From an uncultured Ruminococcus sp. (lineage in GTDB: Bacteria; Bacillota; Clostridia; UBA1212; UBA1255), in the NCBI GenBank assembly GCA_902782885.1, contig CACZOW010000155.1, forward strand, positions 1-28,104: a stretch of 28,104 nucleotides of DNA, given 5' to 3'. This document shows, one piece after another, positions 1-6,986 of the stretch (the stretch's first letter is position 1; the number at the start of each line of letters is the position of its first letter). Under the pieces are notes generated by a model. That model was not told where the DNA came from and made no database searches. It worked only from the letters and a program-made list of their open reading frames with translations. The position numbers and the translations under genes were made by a program.

Positions 1-70
1 CGTGGTCAACGTGACCGATGGTACCGATATTTACGTGAGGCTTTGTTCTTTCAAACTTTTGCTTTGCCAT
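1..70 (-). CDS. tuf: Elongation factor Tu, N-terminal fragment (cut by window edge)
   Basis: Only the first 23 codons are present; the gene continues beyond position 1. The visible peptide starts MAKQKFERTKPHVNIGTIGH and runs into the first GTPase loop (GHVDH), which identifies EF-Tu, the GTPase that delivers aminoacyl-tRNA to the ribosome. The ATG is at 68-70 and is preceded by a strong ribosome binding site (AAGGAGGA, 78-85). It is the last gene of the str operon, 187 bp after fusA, and has its own candidate promoter in that gap. Identification is secure despite the short length because the N-terminus is highly conserved. Confidence 0.95.
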   Translation of the reverse strand, partial: MAKQKFERTKPHVNIGTIGHVDH

Positions 71-119
71 TTTGTTTTCCTCCTTAAGTAAGAAATGACA
101 CTAAAAAGCGCGTATGGTA

Positions 120-148
120 ATCATACACTATTTTTGCGGGCGGTGCAA
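120..148 (-). promoter_or_regulatory. Candidate promoter for tuf
   Basis: On the minus strand a -35 TTGCAC (143-148) and -10 TATGAT (120-125) are separated by exactly 17 bp. The predicted start lies about 45 nt upstream of the tuf ATG. GTATG and CATAC form a small inverted repeat (111-125) that overlaps the -10. This would allow extra tuf transcription independent of rpsL-rpsG-fusA. The rest of the fusA-tuf gap holds a 12-bp palindrome CGGAAATTTCCG (223-234) but no T-run, so readthrough from fusA is also possible. Confidence 0.7.
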
Positions 149-257
149 GCGGTTTTTGTTGATGCCGCCGCAAAGATTGGGTTTATTTTGTTATTATTTT
201 GCGTTGCCCGCCCGTTTCCCGCCGGAAATTTCCGCACGGGACCGGTGCGCCGCACGC

Positions 258-2336
258 TTAGTATCCTCCGCGATCCTTCAGCACGGCGTCCATTACGTTC
301 TTGGGAACTTCCTCGTAATGGCTGGGCTCCAGGATGAAGGTGCCGCGGCCCTGGGTCATTGACCGGAGCGACGTGGCGTAACCGAACATCTCGGCCATCG
401 GGCAGTACGCGGTGATGCGTTTGGTGCCCGCTACGTCTTCCATGCCGTCGATGCGGCCTCTGCGGGAGCTCACGGAGCCGATCACGTCGCCCAAATATTC
501 CTCGGGCACGGTGATGCTGACTTTCATGATGGGTTCAAGGAGCACGGGGTCCGCTTTGCGGCAGGCGTCCTTGATCGCCATGGAGCCGGCGATCTTGAAG
601 GCCATTTCCGAGGAGTCCACTTCGTGGTACGAACCGTCTACCAGCGTTACGCGCAGGTCAACGGTCGGATAGCCGCCCAGCACGCCGGTCTGCATCGCTT
701 CCTGAATACCCTGGTCAATAGGCCCGATGTACTCTTTCGGAATAACGCCGCCGACGATCTTGTTGACGAACTCGTACCCGGCGCCCCGCTCGAGGGGTTC
801 GACGTCAATAACGCAGTGGCCGTATTGACCGCGGCCGCCGGACTGACGCACGAACCGGCTCTCCTGATGCACCGCTTTGCGGATGCTTTCTTTGTAGGCC
901 ACCTGGGGATTGCCCACGTTGGCCTCCACCTTGAACTCGCGCAGCAGGCGGTCCACGATGATCTCGAGATGCAGTTCGCCCATACCGGAGATGATGGTCT
1001 GACCCGTATCTTTATCGGTATGCACGCGGAACGTGGGATCTTCTTCGGCCAGCTTCTGCAGCGCGATGCCCATCTTTTCCTGACCGGCTTTGGTCTTCGG
1101 CTCGACGGCAATGGAAATGACCGGATCCGGGAATTCCATCGTCTCGAGAATGATGGGATGCTGCTCGTCGCACAGCGTATCGCCGGTGGTGGTGCACTTG
1201 AGGCCCACGACGGCGGCAATTTCGCCGGTATAGACCTCGGTCACTTCCTCGCGGTGATTGGCGTGCATCCGCAGTATGCGGCCGATGCGCTCCTTTTCGC
1301 CTTTCGTGGCGTTGTACACGTACGATCCCGCGGTGAGTTTACCGGAGTAAACGCGGAAGAAGCACAGTTTGCCTACGAAAGGATCGGTGAGGATCTTGAA
1401 GGCCAGCGCGGAGAACGGCTCGCTGTCACTGGGGTGACGGAGCTCTTCTTCGCCGGTCTTCGGGTTCGTGCCTTTGATGGACGGGATATCCGTGGGCGCG
1501 GGCATGTAGTCGACGATCGCGTCGAGCAGCTGCTGCACGCCTTTGTTGCGGTAGGAAGAACCGCAGCAGATGGGTATCATCTTGACCGCGATCGTTCCCT
1601 TGCGGATGGCCGCTTTGATCTCCGGCACGGTAACTTCCTGGCCTTCGAGGTATTTTTCCATGATCTCGTCGTCGAATTCCGCCAGACCTTCGATCAGTTT
1701 TTCGCGGTACTCGTCCGCGAGCTGACGGTAGTCGTCCGGGATATCCGTGATGGAGACTTTGGTACCGAGTTCGTCCTCGTAGATGTGAGCATTCATCTCT
1801 ACCAGGTCGATGATACCGCGGAAATCACTCTCTTTGCCGATGGGAAGCTGGATCGGAACCGCGTTGGCGCCCAGACGCGTGCGGATCATGTCTACGACGC
1901 GGAAAAAGTCCGCGCCCATGATGTCCATTTTGTTGACGTAGCCCATGCGGGGCACGCCGTACTGGTCAGCCTGACGCCATACCGTCTCCGACTGGGGCTC
2001 AACGCCGCCTTTGGCGCAGAACAGAGTGACGCTGCCGTCCAGCACGCGCAGAGATCTTTCGACTTCAACGGTAAAATCCACGTGTCCGGGGGTGTCAATA
2101 ATGTTTATACGGGTATTGTTCCAGAACGCGGTAGTAGCGGCAGACGTGATCGTTATGCCTCTCTCCTGCTCCTGCACCATATAGTCCATCGTGGCGGCGC
2201 CGTCGTGGACCTCGCCGATCTTGTGCGTTTTGCCCGTGTAGAACAGAATGCGCTCGGTCGTGGTGGTCTTGCCGGCGTCGATATGCGCCATGATCCCGAT
2301 ATTACGAGTATTTTCCAGTGAATAATCTCTTGCCAT
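258..2336 (-). CDS. fusA: Elongation factor G
   Basis: Translational GTPase that moves tRNA and mRNA through the ribosome and helps recycle ribosomes. The protein from the chosen start is 692 residues, normal for bacterial EF-G. G1 is AHIDAGKT (residues 17-24); DTPGHVDF (G3) and NKMD (G4) follow, then the domain II-V region ending in the conserved C-terminal part with FGYATSLRSMTQGRG. An in-frame extension to 2399 exists, but the homologous N-terminus (MARDYSLENTRNIGIMAHID) and the ribosome binding site (AGAGGAG just upstream of 2336) favour the ATG at 2334-2336. It lies 75 bp downstream of rpsG in the str operon. No obvious truncation is visible. Confidence 0.98.
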   Translation of the reverse strand: MARDYSLENTRNIGIMAHIDAGKTTTTERILFYTGKTHKIGEVHDGAATMDYMVQEQERGITITSAATTAFWNNTRINIIDTPGHVDFTVEVERSLRVLDGSVTLFCAKGGVEPQSETVWRQADQYGVPRMGYVNKMDIMGADFFRVVDMIRTRLGANAVPIQLPIGKESDFRGIIDLVEMNAHIYEDELGTKVSITDIPDDYRQLADEYREKLIEGLAEFDDEIMEKYLEGQEVTVPEIKAAIRKGTIAVKMIPICCGSSYRNKGVQQLLDAIVDYMPAPTDIPSIKGTNPKTGEEELRHPSDSEPFSALAFKILTDPFVGKLCFFRVYSGKLTAGSYVYNATKGEKERIGRILRMHANHREEVTEVYTGEIAAVVGLKCTTTGDTLCDEQHPIILETMEFPDPVISIAVEPKTKAGQEKMGIALQKLAEEDPTFRVHTDKDTGQTIISGMGELHLEIIVDRLLREFKVEANVGNPQVAYKESIRKAVHQESRFVRQSGGRGQYGHCVIDVEPLERGAGYEFVNKIVGGVIPKEYIGPIDQGIQEAMQTGVLGGYPTVDLRVTLVDGSYHEVDSSEMAFKIAGSMAIKDACRKADPVLLEPIMKVSITVPEEYLGDVIGSVSSRRGRIDGMEDVAGTKRITAYCPMAEMFGYATSLRSMTQGRGTFILEPSHYEEVPKNVMDAVLKDRGGY

Positions 2337-2411
2337 TTTGGCTCCTCTTCTGTAGTTATGATAATTCTGCCGTTGTCCGCGCCGGCATTTGCACGGCACG
2401 CACTATGCAGA

Positions 2412-2882
2412 TCACCAGCGGTAGTGTGCGAACGCACGGTTGGCCTCGGCCATTCTGTGCATTTCTTCTTTTCTCTTGAAAGCACCGCCCAAGCTGTTCA
2501 TGGCATCCATAATTTCGCCTGCCAGACGCTCGGACATGGTTTTTTCACTTCTTTTACGGGCAAAAGAGACGATCCATCTGAGGCCCAGAGCCTGACGTCT
2601 TTCGGGACGTACTTCCATCGGGACCTGGTATGTGGAACCGCCTACGCGACGGGCTTTAACTTCCAGCTGGGGCATTACGTTGCCCAGAGCTTCTTTGAAA
2701 GCCTCAAGTGCGTCTTTGCCGGTCTTGGACTGAACCGTTTCAAAAGCGTCGTAGCAGATCTTCTGCGCAACGCCCTTCTTACCGTCGAGCATGATGTTGT
2801 TGATGAGTTTCGTAACAACCACGTCGTGGTAGATCGGATCAGGCAATACCTCTCGTTTCGCGATATAACCTTTTCTTGGCAC
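2412..2882 (-). CDS. rpsG: 30S ribosomal protein S7
   Basis: Primary binding protein of the 3' major domain of 16S rRNA, at the small-subunit head. The 156 residues match the family length, with the typical start (MPRKGYIAKREVLPDPIY), central QVPMEVRP segment and C-terminal tail FAHYRW. Translation starts at a GTG (2880-2882) preceded by AGGAGGG at a good distance (about 2889-2895). In the str operon it lies between rpsL and fusA. The gap to rpsL is about 200 bp, longer than is usual between these two genes, and contains an 8-bp hairpin; in E. coli this is the site of S7 autoregulation. Confidence 0.98.
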   Translation of the reverse strand: MPRKGYIAKREVLPDPIYHDVVVTKLINNIMLDGKKGVAQKICYDAFETVQSKTGKDALEAFKEALGNVMPQLEVKARRVGGSTYQVPMEVRPERRQALGLRWIVSFARKRSEKTMSERLAGEIMDAMNSLGGAFKRKEEMHRMAEANRAFAHYRW

Positions 2883-3013
2883 TTGCTTTCCCTCCTTTTA
2901 TGATAAATAATCATGGGTACTCTGCGGTATTTCACGCAGTCGTGCACGCGTACTAAATCAGAAGGCTACTCGGAAACTCGGGTAAAACGATCTATATTTC
3001 AGTACCCGGCACT

Positions 3014-3041
3014 TTCCGCGCGCGTGCTCTCGGGCGCGGAA
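3014..3041 (-). promoter_or_regulatory. Hairpin in the rpsL-rpsG spacer (possible S7 leader element)
   Basis: Perfect 8-bp arms TTCCGCGC (3014-3021) and GCGCGGAA (3034-3041) with a 12-nt loop lie in the long untranslated spacer between rpsL and rpsG. No T-run follows, so a simple terminator is unlikely. Known biology: in E. coli S7 represses its own operon by binding the rpsL-rpsG intercistronic RNA. Assigning the same role here is inference. The rest of the 2883-3085 spacer shows nothing else that I can support. Confidence 0.35.
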
Positions 3042-3085
3042 CGGGTCTGTTTTAACTGACAGATTTCTTCTTGTCTTCGGGGCGC

Positions 3086-3508
3086 TTACTTTTTCGCGCT
3101 CTTCGGAACCTTTGCGCCGTACTTGGATCTGCCCTGCATTCTGTTGGCAACGCCGGCAGCGTCGAGCGTACCGCGGATAATGTGGTAACGCACACCGGGC
3201 AGGTCTTTAACTCTTCCGCCGCGGATGAGGACAACGCTGTGCTCCTGCAGGTTATGGGCAATACCGGGAATGTACGCGGTAACTTCCATACCGTTGGTCA
3301 GACGCACTCTCGCGATCTTTCTCAGAGCGGAGTTGGGTTTCTTCGGGGTCGTGGTACGGACAACCGTGCAAACGCCGCGCTTTTGCGGGCTTGACAGATT
3401 CAGGCTGCGTTTGTGGAGCGTATTGATGCTTCTCTGCAGCGCGGGCGAAGTGGATTTCTTCGCGAGGGTCTCACGTCCCTTGTGAACCAGCTGGTTAAAT
3501 GTAGGCAT
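3086..3508 (-). CDS. rpsL: 30S ribosomal protein S12
   Basis: Decoding-centre protein of the small subunit. From the ATG at 3506-3508 it is 140 residues, the length of Firmicutes S12, which carry an insertion before SSPQKRGVCT that is absent in E. coli. The streptomycin-related loops are intact: TTTPKKPNSALRK (lysines 56/57) and GGRVKDLPGVRYH (lysine 101), so no classical streptomycin-resistance substitution is seen. An open frame runs upstream to 3589, but AAGGAGGTG (3518-3526) and family alignment fix the start. It is the first gene of the str operon, with its promoter about 130 bp upstream. Confidence 0.98.
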   Translation of the reverse strand: MPTFNQLVHKGRETLAKKSTSPALQRSINTLHKRSLNLSSPQKRGVCTVVRTTTPKKPNSALRKIARVRLTNGMEVTAYIPGIAHNLQEHSVVLIRGGRVKDLPGVRYHIIRGTLDAAGVANRMQGRSKYGAKVPKSAKK

Positions 3509-3604
3509 TCGTTCGTGCACCTCCTTGCTTTTTTTGTGTTTGCGGCCGATCGCGTTTTGCCGTGTTTTTTCGCGGTCAATTTTACGCATGACTGCAAATG
3601 CCTG

Positions 3605-3619
3605 CGCGCTTTTTGCGCG
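3605..3619 (-). promoter_or_regulatory. Small hairpin at the 5' end of the rpsL leader
   Basis: CGCGC-AAAAA-GCGCG on the minus strand: a 5-bp stem with a 5-nt loop, close to the predicted transcription start of the str operon. It could stabilise the 5' end of the mRNA or be fortuitous. No further function can be read from the sequence. Confidence 0.3.
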
Positions 3620-3630
3620 AAAGCCTTGCC

Positions 3631-3659
3631 ATTTTACTATAACGGCTTTGCGCTGTCAA
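3631..3659 (-). promoter_or_regulatory. Promoter of the str operon
   Basis: Minus-strand -35 TTGACA (3654-3659, consensus) and -10 TAAAAT (3631-3636) with a 17-bp spacer. Several A-tracts lie immediately upstream on the same strand (3661-3697), resembling an UP element or intrinsic curvature, as expected for a strongly expressed ribosomal-protein operon. The leader to rpsL is about 115 nt. Confidence 0.85.
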
Positions 3660-3769
3660 TAGTTTTTTTGCGGTTTTTCGCGCGTTTCGACTGTTTTTTG
3701 GTGTGAATTTGTGCGCGAATTTAGCATGATGATACGGGCGGCGGGCTTGGGCGGCTTGGATTTGCGGAT

Positions 3770-4132
3770 TTGGATAAATTTAACAACAATCGTCTTATTT
3801 ATCCAGACGGCGCCTTCTCTCGACTTTTTGATTTTTGCATCGCTCCCGGATTCTGGATAAATTCAAGGATTTTTGAGCTCTCTTATACCATTTTTGGCTC
3901 CTTCTCGGTGCTCTTGGGTTCCTTCTGTGGTCTTGTGACTGGACAATTTTTTCATTTCCCGGGTGTTTTATACCATGAGTGCAAAAATTCTTCGATTCAG
4001 CCTGGATAATTATAATGGATTTTAGCGATTTTATACCATTCGAAAGGCCGGGCAAGCAAAAATGAGCGAGAGCCGAACTGCGAAAATGGCAATTCTGGAT
4101 AAATTCAGGCAAATATTAGTGGTTTTATACCA
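3770..4132. repeat. Cluster of five 38-bp imperfect palindromes
   Basis: Copies at 3770-3807, 3853-3891, 3939-3976, 4002-4039 and 4095-4132. Each starts with TGGATAA (one copy TGGACAA) and ends with TTTATACCA or ATTTATCCA, so each is an imperfect inverted repeat (TGGATAAA against TGGTATAAA); the first is perfect (9-bp arms TGGATAAAT / ATTTATCCA). Centres of the elements diverge. Intervals between copies are irregular (83, 86, 63 and 93 bp), and the intervening sequences differ in length. No convincing gene lies here. The array sits upstream of the str promoter and downstream of the lipoprotein gene. The function is unknown; operator sites, recombination sites or a selfish repeat are all possible. 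Confidence 0.65.
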
Positions 4133-4165
4133 GAGTTGGTCGAAAAAAATGGGCGAGAATGCGGA

Positions 4166-4326
4166 GCGGCCGGCGAGATCCGGCCGCGGATCGGGTCAGA
4201 AGGAGCGGCCGACCTCATCGAGCGTGCGTTCCCGGCCGCGCATCGTATAAAAAGCGGCTGGGGCGTTCCCGGCCGCGCACAGAGCCAAAAAGCGGCCGGC
4301 CACCTCGCGCGTGAGATGCCGGCCGC
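4166..4326 (-). terminator. Row of four GCGGCCG hairpins, including terminators for the lipoprotein gene
   Basis: Four successive stem-loops share the GCGGC/GCCGC arms. They lie at 4292-4326 (9-bp arms GCGGCCGGC/GCCGGCCGC, followed on the minus strand by TTTTTGG), 4254-4276 (9-bp stem with one G-T pair, followed by TTTTTATA), 4205-4239 (7-bp arms) and 4166-4187 (8-bp arms, 6-nt loop). The first two are good intrinsic terminators for the gene ending at 4352. The last two lack a clear U-tract. The sequence GCGTTCCCGGCCGCGCA occurs twice, so the row looks duplicated from one hairpin. Confidence 0.75.
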
Positions 4327-4351
4327 GATACTGCTCAAAAGCCAACACCGC

Positions 4352-6547
4352 TCATTTCAGCGCGATCGACTTCACATACATAATATCCCCGTCGGCGCAG
4401 GCATCAAAAAAGTCGAAGCGGATCAGATTGATCCTGCCGCTCCAGAAAGACAGCGACGCCAGATCGACAGCTGCCGTATGCCACTCCCCATCCTTGACCA
4501 GCGACACGCGGGTGCGCTCGGAACCGTCCGGCGCGGTCTTTGACCCCGTGCACAGGAACAAGTCGCACGCGTACGAATCTTTCTGGTTGGCCTCAGGGAT
4601 CATATAGCAGATCTCCAGCGTGCGGTAATTCTCCGCGTAGAGGGGCTCGGGAGATTCGGAATATTTGAGCGGGACCTGCGGATCGTAGGCGTTGGCGACT
4701 TTGAGACGCATTGCCTTCCGGGAGGCGTTGTAGGAAACCTCCGCGTTGAGCGCGTTGCCCAATGCCTTCAGCGCCGCCTGCCCGGAAAAGTCCAGATTTG
4801 TATAATCGAGTGCGGCAACGCGCATCGACTGGTAGTTCTTGTGGAGGGAAGCGTTGTCCGCGAAATCCTTGTTAGCGGTGAAGGTCGCGCGGATCTCCGC
4901 CACGGACCCGGTGGTGATCAGGTAGCTGTATTCGATGGGCACGAAGGACGTCATTTTAAGGGTCATGAGCGGGGCAACGTAGTTGGTGGCGCTGTCCATT
5001 GCCGACTTTGAGCCGTTGTACGAGAATTTGCCCGCGTACAGCATGTCCACGTTCGGCACGTACAGACCGATCCCGAAATCGTCCTTCGAAGAAGTCCAGG
5101 AGCACCAGGTCTCCTGATTGCCCTCTTTAACGTAGAAGCGGCAATCCTCCGCGTAACGCGCGTCGCCCCAGAAATTGAGGTCCGCCCGCGAGGTGAGCGG
5201 CGCACCGGTCCAGCCGTTGGAGCCGTTGTACCAGGTGAAGTTGTCGAGATAGCTCACGGTGTAGAAGGCGGGCAATTCCTGATGCGAGTACGGGTGCTCC
5301 CACCCGGAGAAGTCAACGAACCGGTTGTCCACACGCACGTACTCCCCGGTCAATGTATACGTATTTTCCATATAGCTGGGCGTGATCTGCCCGTTCAGCG
5401 ACCAGTCCTGCGGCTGCGCATTGATATATACCGAATTATCGGTCACGCGCACGTCGATCAGCCGGCTGACGTTGCCGTACTGGTCGCCGCCCTGCACCGG
5501 ATTGTACGACCAGTTGCTGCCGTTGAAGCTGCCGGGGGTGTAGTCTTTGTTGCCCCGGGTGCCGTAATACGACTGCTGGATGAGCCGGCCGGTGTCGTGA
5601 CGGTTGACCAGATTGGTGAGGCCGCTCACCGGCGTGTTTTTATCCTCGATATAGTTCAGTCCGCCGCCCCACGAGAGCTGCACGCCGACTTTGAAACGGC
5701 TGTTCTCTATATAATATAATTGAGAATTGTACACGGGCACGAGGCTCGCGGAGATCTCGCCGAGGGTGAAAGTCGTGCTGACACCTTTCACGGTGGATAC
5801 GGTGAGCGACTTCAGTTCGGCGGCGCGTCCGTTCTGGAGGTACGAGGAGACCAGCCCGCCGAAGGTCATATCCGTGCCGGCTTCGAGGAAGAACTGGTCG
5901 GTGACTTCTTTGCCGGAGCGGATGTATTTGAGGTCAACGGTAAGCGGTTTTCCGGACGAATATTTCAGTTCGAAGCGGTTGTTGCTGCCGGCCAGGCTGC
6001 CGCTTTCGAAGGTCAACACCAGGTCTTTTTTCAGCGTAAACGTGCTGCCTTCCGCGCCAAGCTCGCCCGCAACGGTGTATTTTATGCCGTTTTTGGTGGT
6101 GTACACGCCGTTTACGGGGCCGTCAGTCGGTGCGGGAGTTGCCGTGGGCCTCTGCGTAGGCGCGGGCGTCGCGGTCGGGTTCGCCGTGGGCACGGACGTC
6201 GGCGCAGGCGTCGCGGTCGGTACCGCGGTCGGCGCGGGCGTGAGCTGCTCGGTCGGCGCGGGCGTGGGAGTCGCGGTTGGCGCGGGTGTCGTCGTCGCGG
6301 TGGGCGCGGGTGTGGGAGTCGCGGTTGGCGCGGGCGTGGGCTGCTCCGTGGCGGGCAATGTATCGGTGATTTCGGGTTCCATGGTCGTTGTCCTTTCTGT
6401 GGCTGCTTCGGTGGGCTCTTCGATGACAACGTCTGCCGTTGCCGTGGGCGCTCCCGCTTCGGGTCCGCGCACGCCGCATCCGGCGGCAATACACACGCAT
6501 GCAAGCGTTGCCAATATTATTAATAATGTAGACTTGATCTTTTTCAT
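4352..6547 (-). CDS. Large exported lipoprotein with Thr/Pro linker, function unknown
   Basis: 731 residues. The N-terminus is a lipoprotein signal: basic start MKKIK, hydrophobic core, then AAGC with the acylated cysteine at residue 24. Residues about 68-143 are a low-complexity Pro/Ala/Thr linker with repeats of TPAPTATP, typical of a cell-wall-spanning spacer. The rest (about 148-731) is rich in aromatic, Gly and Asn residues, with predicted beta-rich character. It includes a block near residues 305-335 (WGGGLNYIEDKN, then NRHDTGRLIQQSYYG). The last 140 residues resemble a carbohydrate-binding-like beta-sandwich (DGEWHTAAVDL and RFDFFDA). I do not recognise a catalytic family; a polysaccharide-binding or -degrading role is inference. 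It is transcribed away from the adjacent AbrB/ABC operon from its own promoter; the ribosome binding site AGAGGA precedes the ATG. Confidence 0.85.
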   Translation of the reverse strand: MKKIKSTLLIILATLACVCIAAGCGVRGPEAGAPTATADVVIEEPTEAATERTTTMEPEITDTLPATEQPTPAPTATPTPAPTATTTPAPTATPTPAPTEQLTPAPTAVPTATPAPTSVPTANPTATPAPTQRPTATPAPTDGPVNGVYTTKNGIKYTVAGELGAEGSTFTLKKDLVLTFESGSLAGSNNRFELKYSSGKPLTVDLKYIRSGKEVTDQFFLEAGTDMTFGGLVSSYLQNGRAAELKSLTVSTVKGVSTTFTLGEISASLVPVYNSQLYYIENSRFKVGVQLSWGGGLNYIEDKNTPVSGLTNLVNRHDTGRLIQQSYYGTRGNKDYTPGSFNGSNWSYNPVQGGDQYGNVSRLIDVRVTDNSVYINAQPQDWSLNGQITPSYMENTYTLTGEYVRVDNRFVDFSGWEHPYSHQELPAFYTVSYLDNFTWYNGSNGWTGAPLTSRADLNFWGDARYAEDCRFYVKEGNQETWCSWTSSKDDFGIGLYVPNVDMLYAGKFSYNGSKSAMDSATNYVAPLMTLKMTSFVPIEYSYLITTGSVAEIRATFTANKDFADNASLHKNYQSMRVAALDYTNLDFSGQAALKALGNALNAEVSYNASRKAMRLKVANAYDPQVPLKYSESPEPLYAENYRTLEICYMIPEANQKDSYACDLFLCTGSKTAPDGSERTRVSLVKDGEWHTAAVDLASLSFWSGRINLIRFDFFDACADGDIMYVKSIALK
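6119..6346 (-). repeat. DNA repeat encoding the TPAPTATP-type linker
   Basis: Degenerate 12-30 bp units on the minus strand encode the Pro/Ala/Thr linker of the lipoprotein, residues about 68-143. On the plus strand this gives open frames full of Gly-Val-Ala or Arg-Arg-Gly. These are artefacts of the repeat, not genes. Such arrays can change length by slippage. Confidence 0.8.
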
Positions 6548-6608
6548 TGTTTCCTCTGTGCCTTTTGATCAAATTATGCGCGCCCCTGCCGCGGCTGCGC
6601 CGTGGTCA

Positions 6609-6637
6609 ATTATAGATGTTATTATTTTCGGCGTCAA
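6609..6637 (-). promoter_or_regulatory. Promoter of the lipoprotein gene
   Basis: Minus-strand -35 TTGACG (6632-6637) and -10 TATAAT (6609-6614) with a 17-bp spacer. Its -35 lies 12 bp from the -35 of the divergent AbrB/ABC promoter, so a single regulator bound between them could affect both. Confidence 0.8.
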
Positions 6638-6649
6638 TTGTAAAACCGA

Positions 6650-6678
6650 TTGACTTTCCCCGCGCCGCGGAATATACT
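6650..6678 (+). promoter_or_regulatory. Promoter of the AbrB/ABC-transporter operon
   Basis: Plus-strand -35 TTGACT (6650-6655) and -10 TATACT (6673-6678), spacer 17 bp. The predicted start (about 6685) coincides with a palindrome at 6686-6701, and the leader to the AbrB-like gene is about 90 nt. Confidence 0.8.
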
Positions 6679-6685
6679 AAGAAAA

Positions 6686-6701
6686 GTAAGAAATATCTTA
6701 C
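6686..6701. promoter_or_regulatory. Palindrome at the transcription start, candidate operator
   Basis: GTAAG (6686-6690) and CTTAC (6697-6701) flank the A+T-rich centre AAATAT, immediately after the -10 of the operon. Position and symmetry fit an operator for a dimeric repressor. Autoregulation by the AbrB-like protein encoded just downstream is plausible but inferred. Confidence 0.45.
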
Positions 6702-6773
6702 CGCAGTCCGGGCGATATTGCCCCCGGCACGCGCCCCGGGGCAACATTGTCTGCGGAAAAGGAGGACGACCGC

Positions 6774-6986
6774 ATGAAAGACATAAAAGAAGACCGGTTT
6801 ATTGTCAGCGTCAAAGTCGGTCCGAAAGGCCAGATCACCGTGCCGGCGGAGGCCCGCAAGATGTTCGACATTAAGGAAGGCGACACGCTGATGGTGATGG
6901 GCGACAAGAACAGAGGCCTGGCGCTGTTAAAAGCAGACGCGTTCTACGCGCTGATGGGAGGAGGTTTCCCGCATAATGACGATTGA
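6774..6986 (+). CDS. AbrB/SpoVT-family transcriptional regulator
   Basis: 70 residues from the ATG at 6774, chosen because AAAAGGAGG (6757-6765) sits 8 bp upstream; a longer frame from 6747 would lack such a site. The core VKVGPKGQITVPAEARKMFDIKEGDTLMV (shown here only as key parts: GPKGQITVPAE and FDIKEGD) is the swapped-hairpin AbrB/MazE DNA-binding fold, which acts as a dimer or tetramer. The C-terminus is a short hydrophobic segment. Its end overlaps the start of the ABC ATPase gene by 11 bp, so the two are translationally coupled. Small AbrB proteins commonly precede ABC-2 exporters in Clostridia and probably control them. It could also affect the divergent lipoprotein gene. Confidence 0.9.
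   Translation: MKDIKEDRFIVSVKVGPKGQITVPAEARKMFDIKEGDTLMVMGDKNRGLALLKADAFYALMGGGFPHNDD

Noticed and set aside
624..2321. Plus-strand open frame opposite fusA (about 565 codons)
   Set aside because: Antisense shadow of fusA, biased composition, no motif.
3795..4112. Minus-strand open frame through the 38-bp palindromes
   Set aside because: No ribosome binding site, sequence dictated by the repeats, not protein-like.
3770..4132. Possible CRISPR array
   Set aside because: Five similar elements but the repeat copies diverge strongly inside, intervals vary from 63 to 93 bp, and no cas genes are present.
5727..6653. Gly/Val/Ala-rich plus-strand frame opposite the lipoprotein linker
   Set aside because: It is produced by the Thr/Pro-coding repeat read in antisense; no translation signals.
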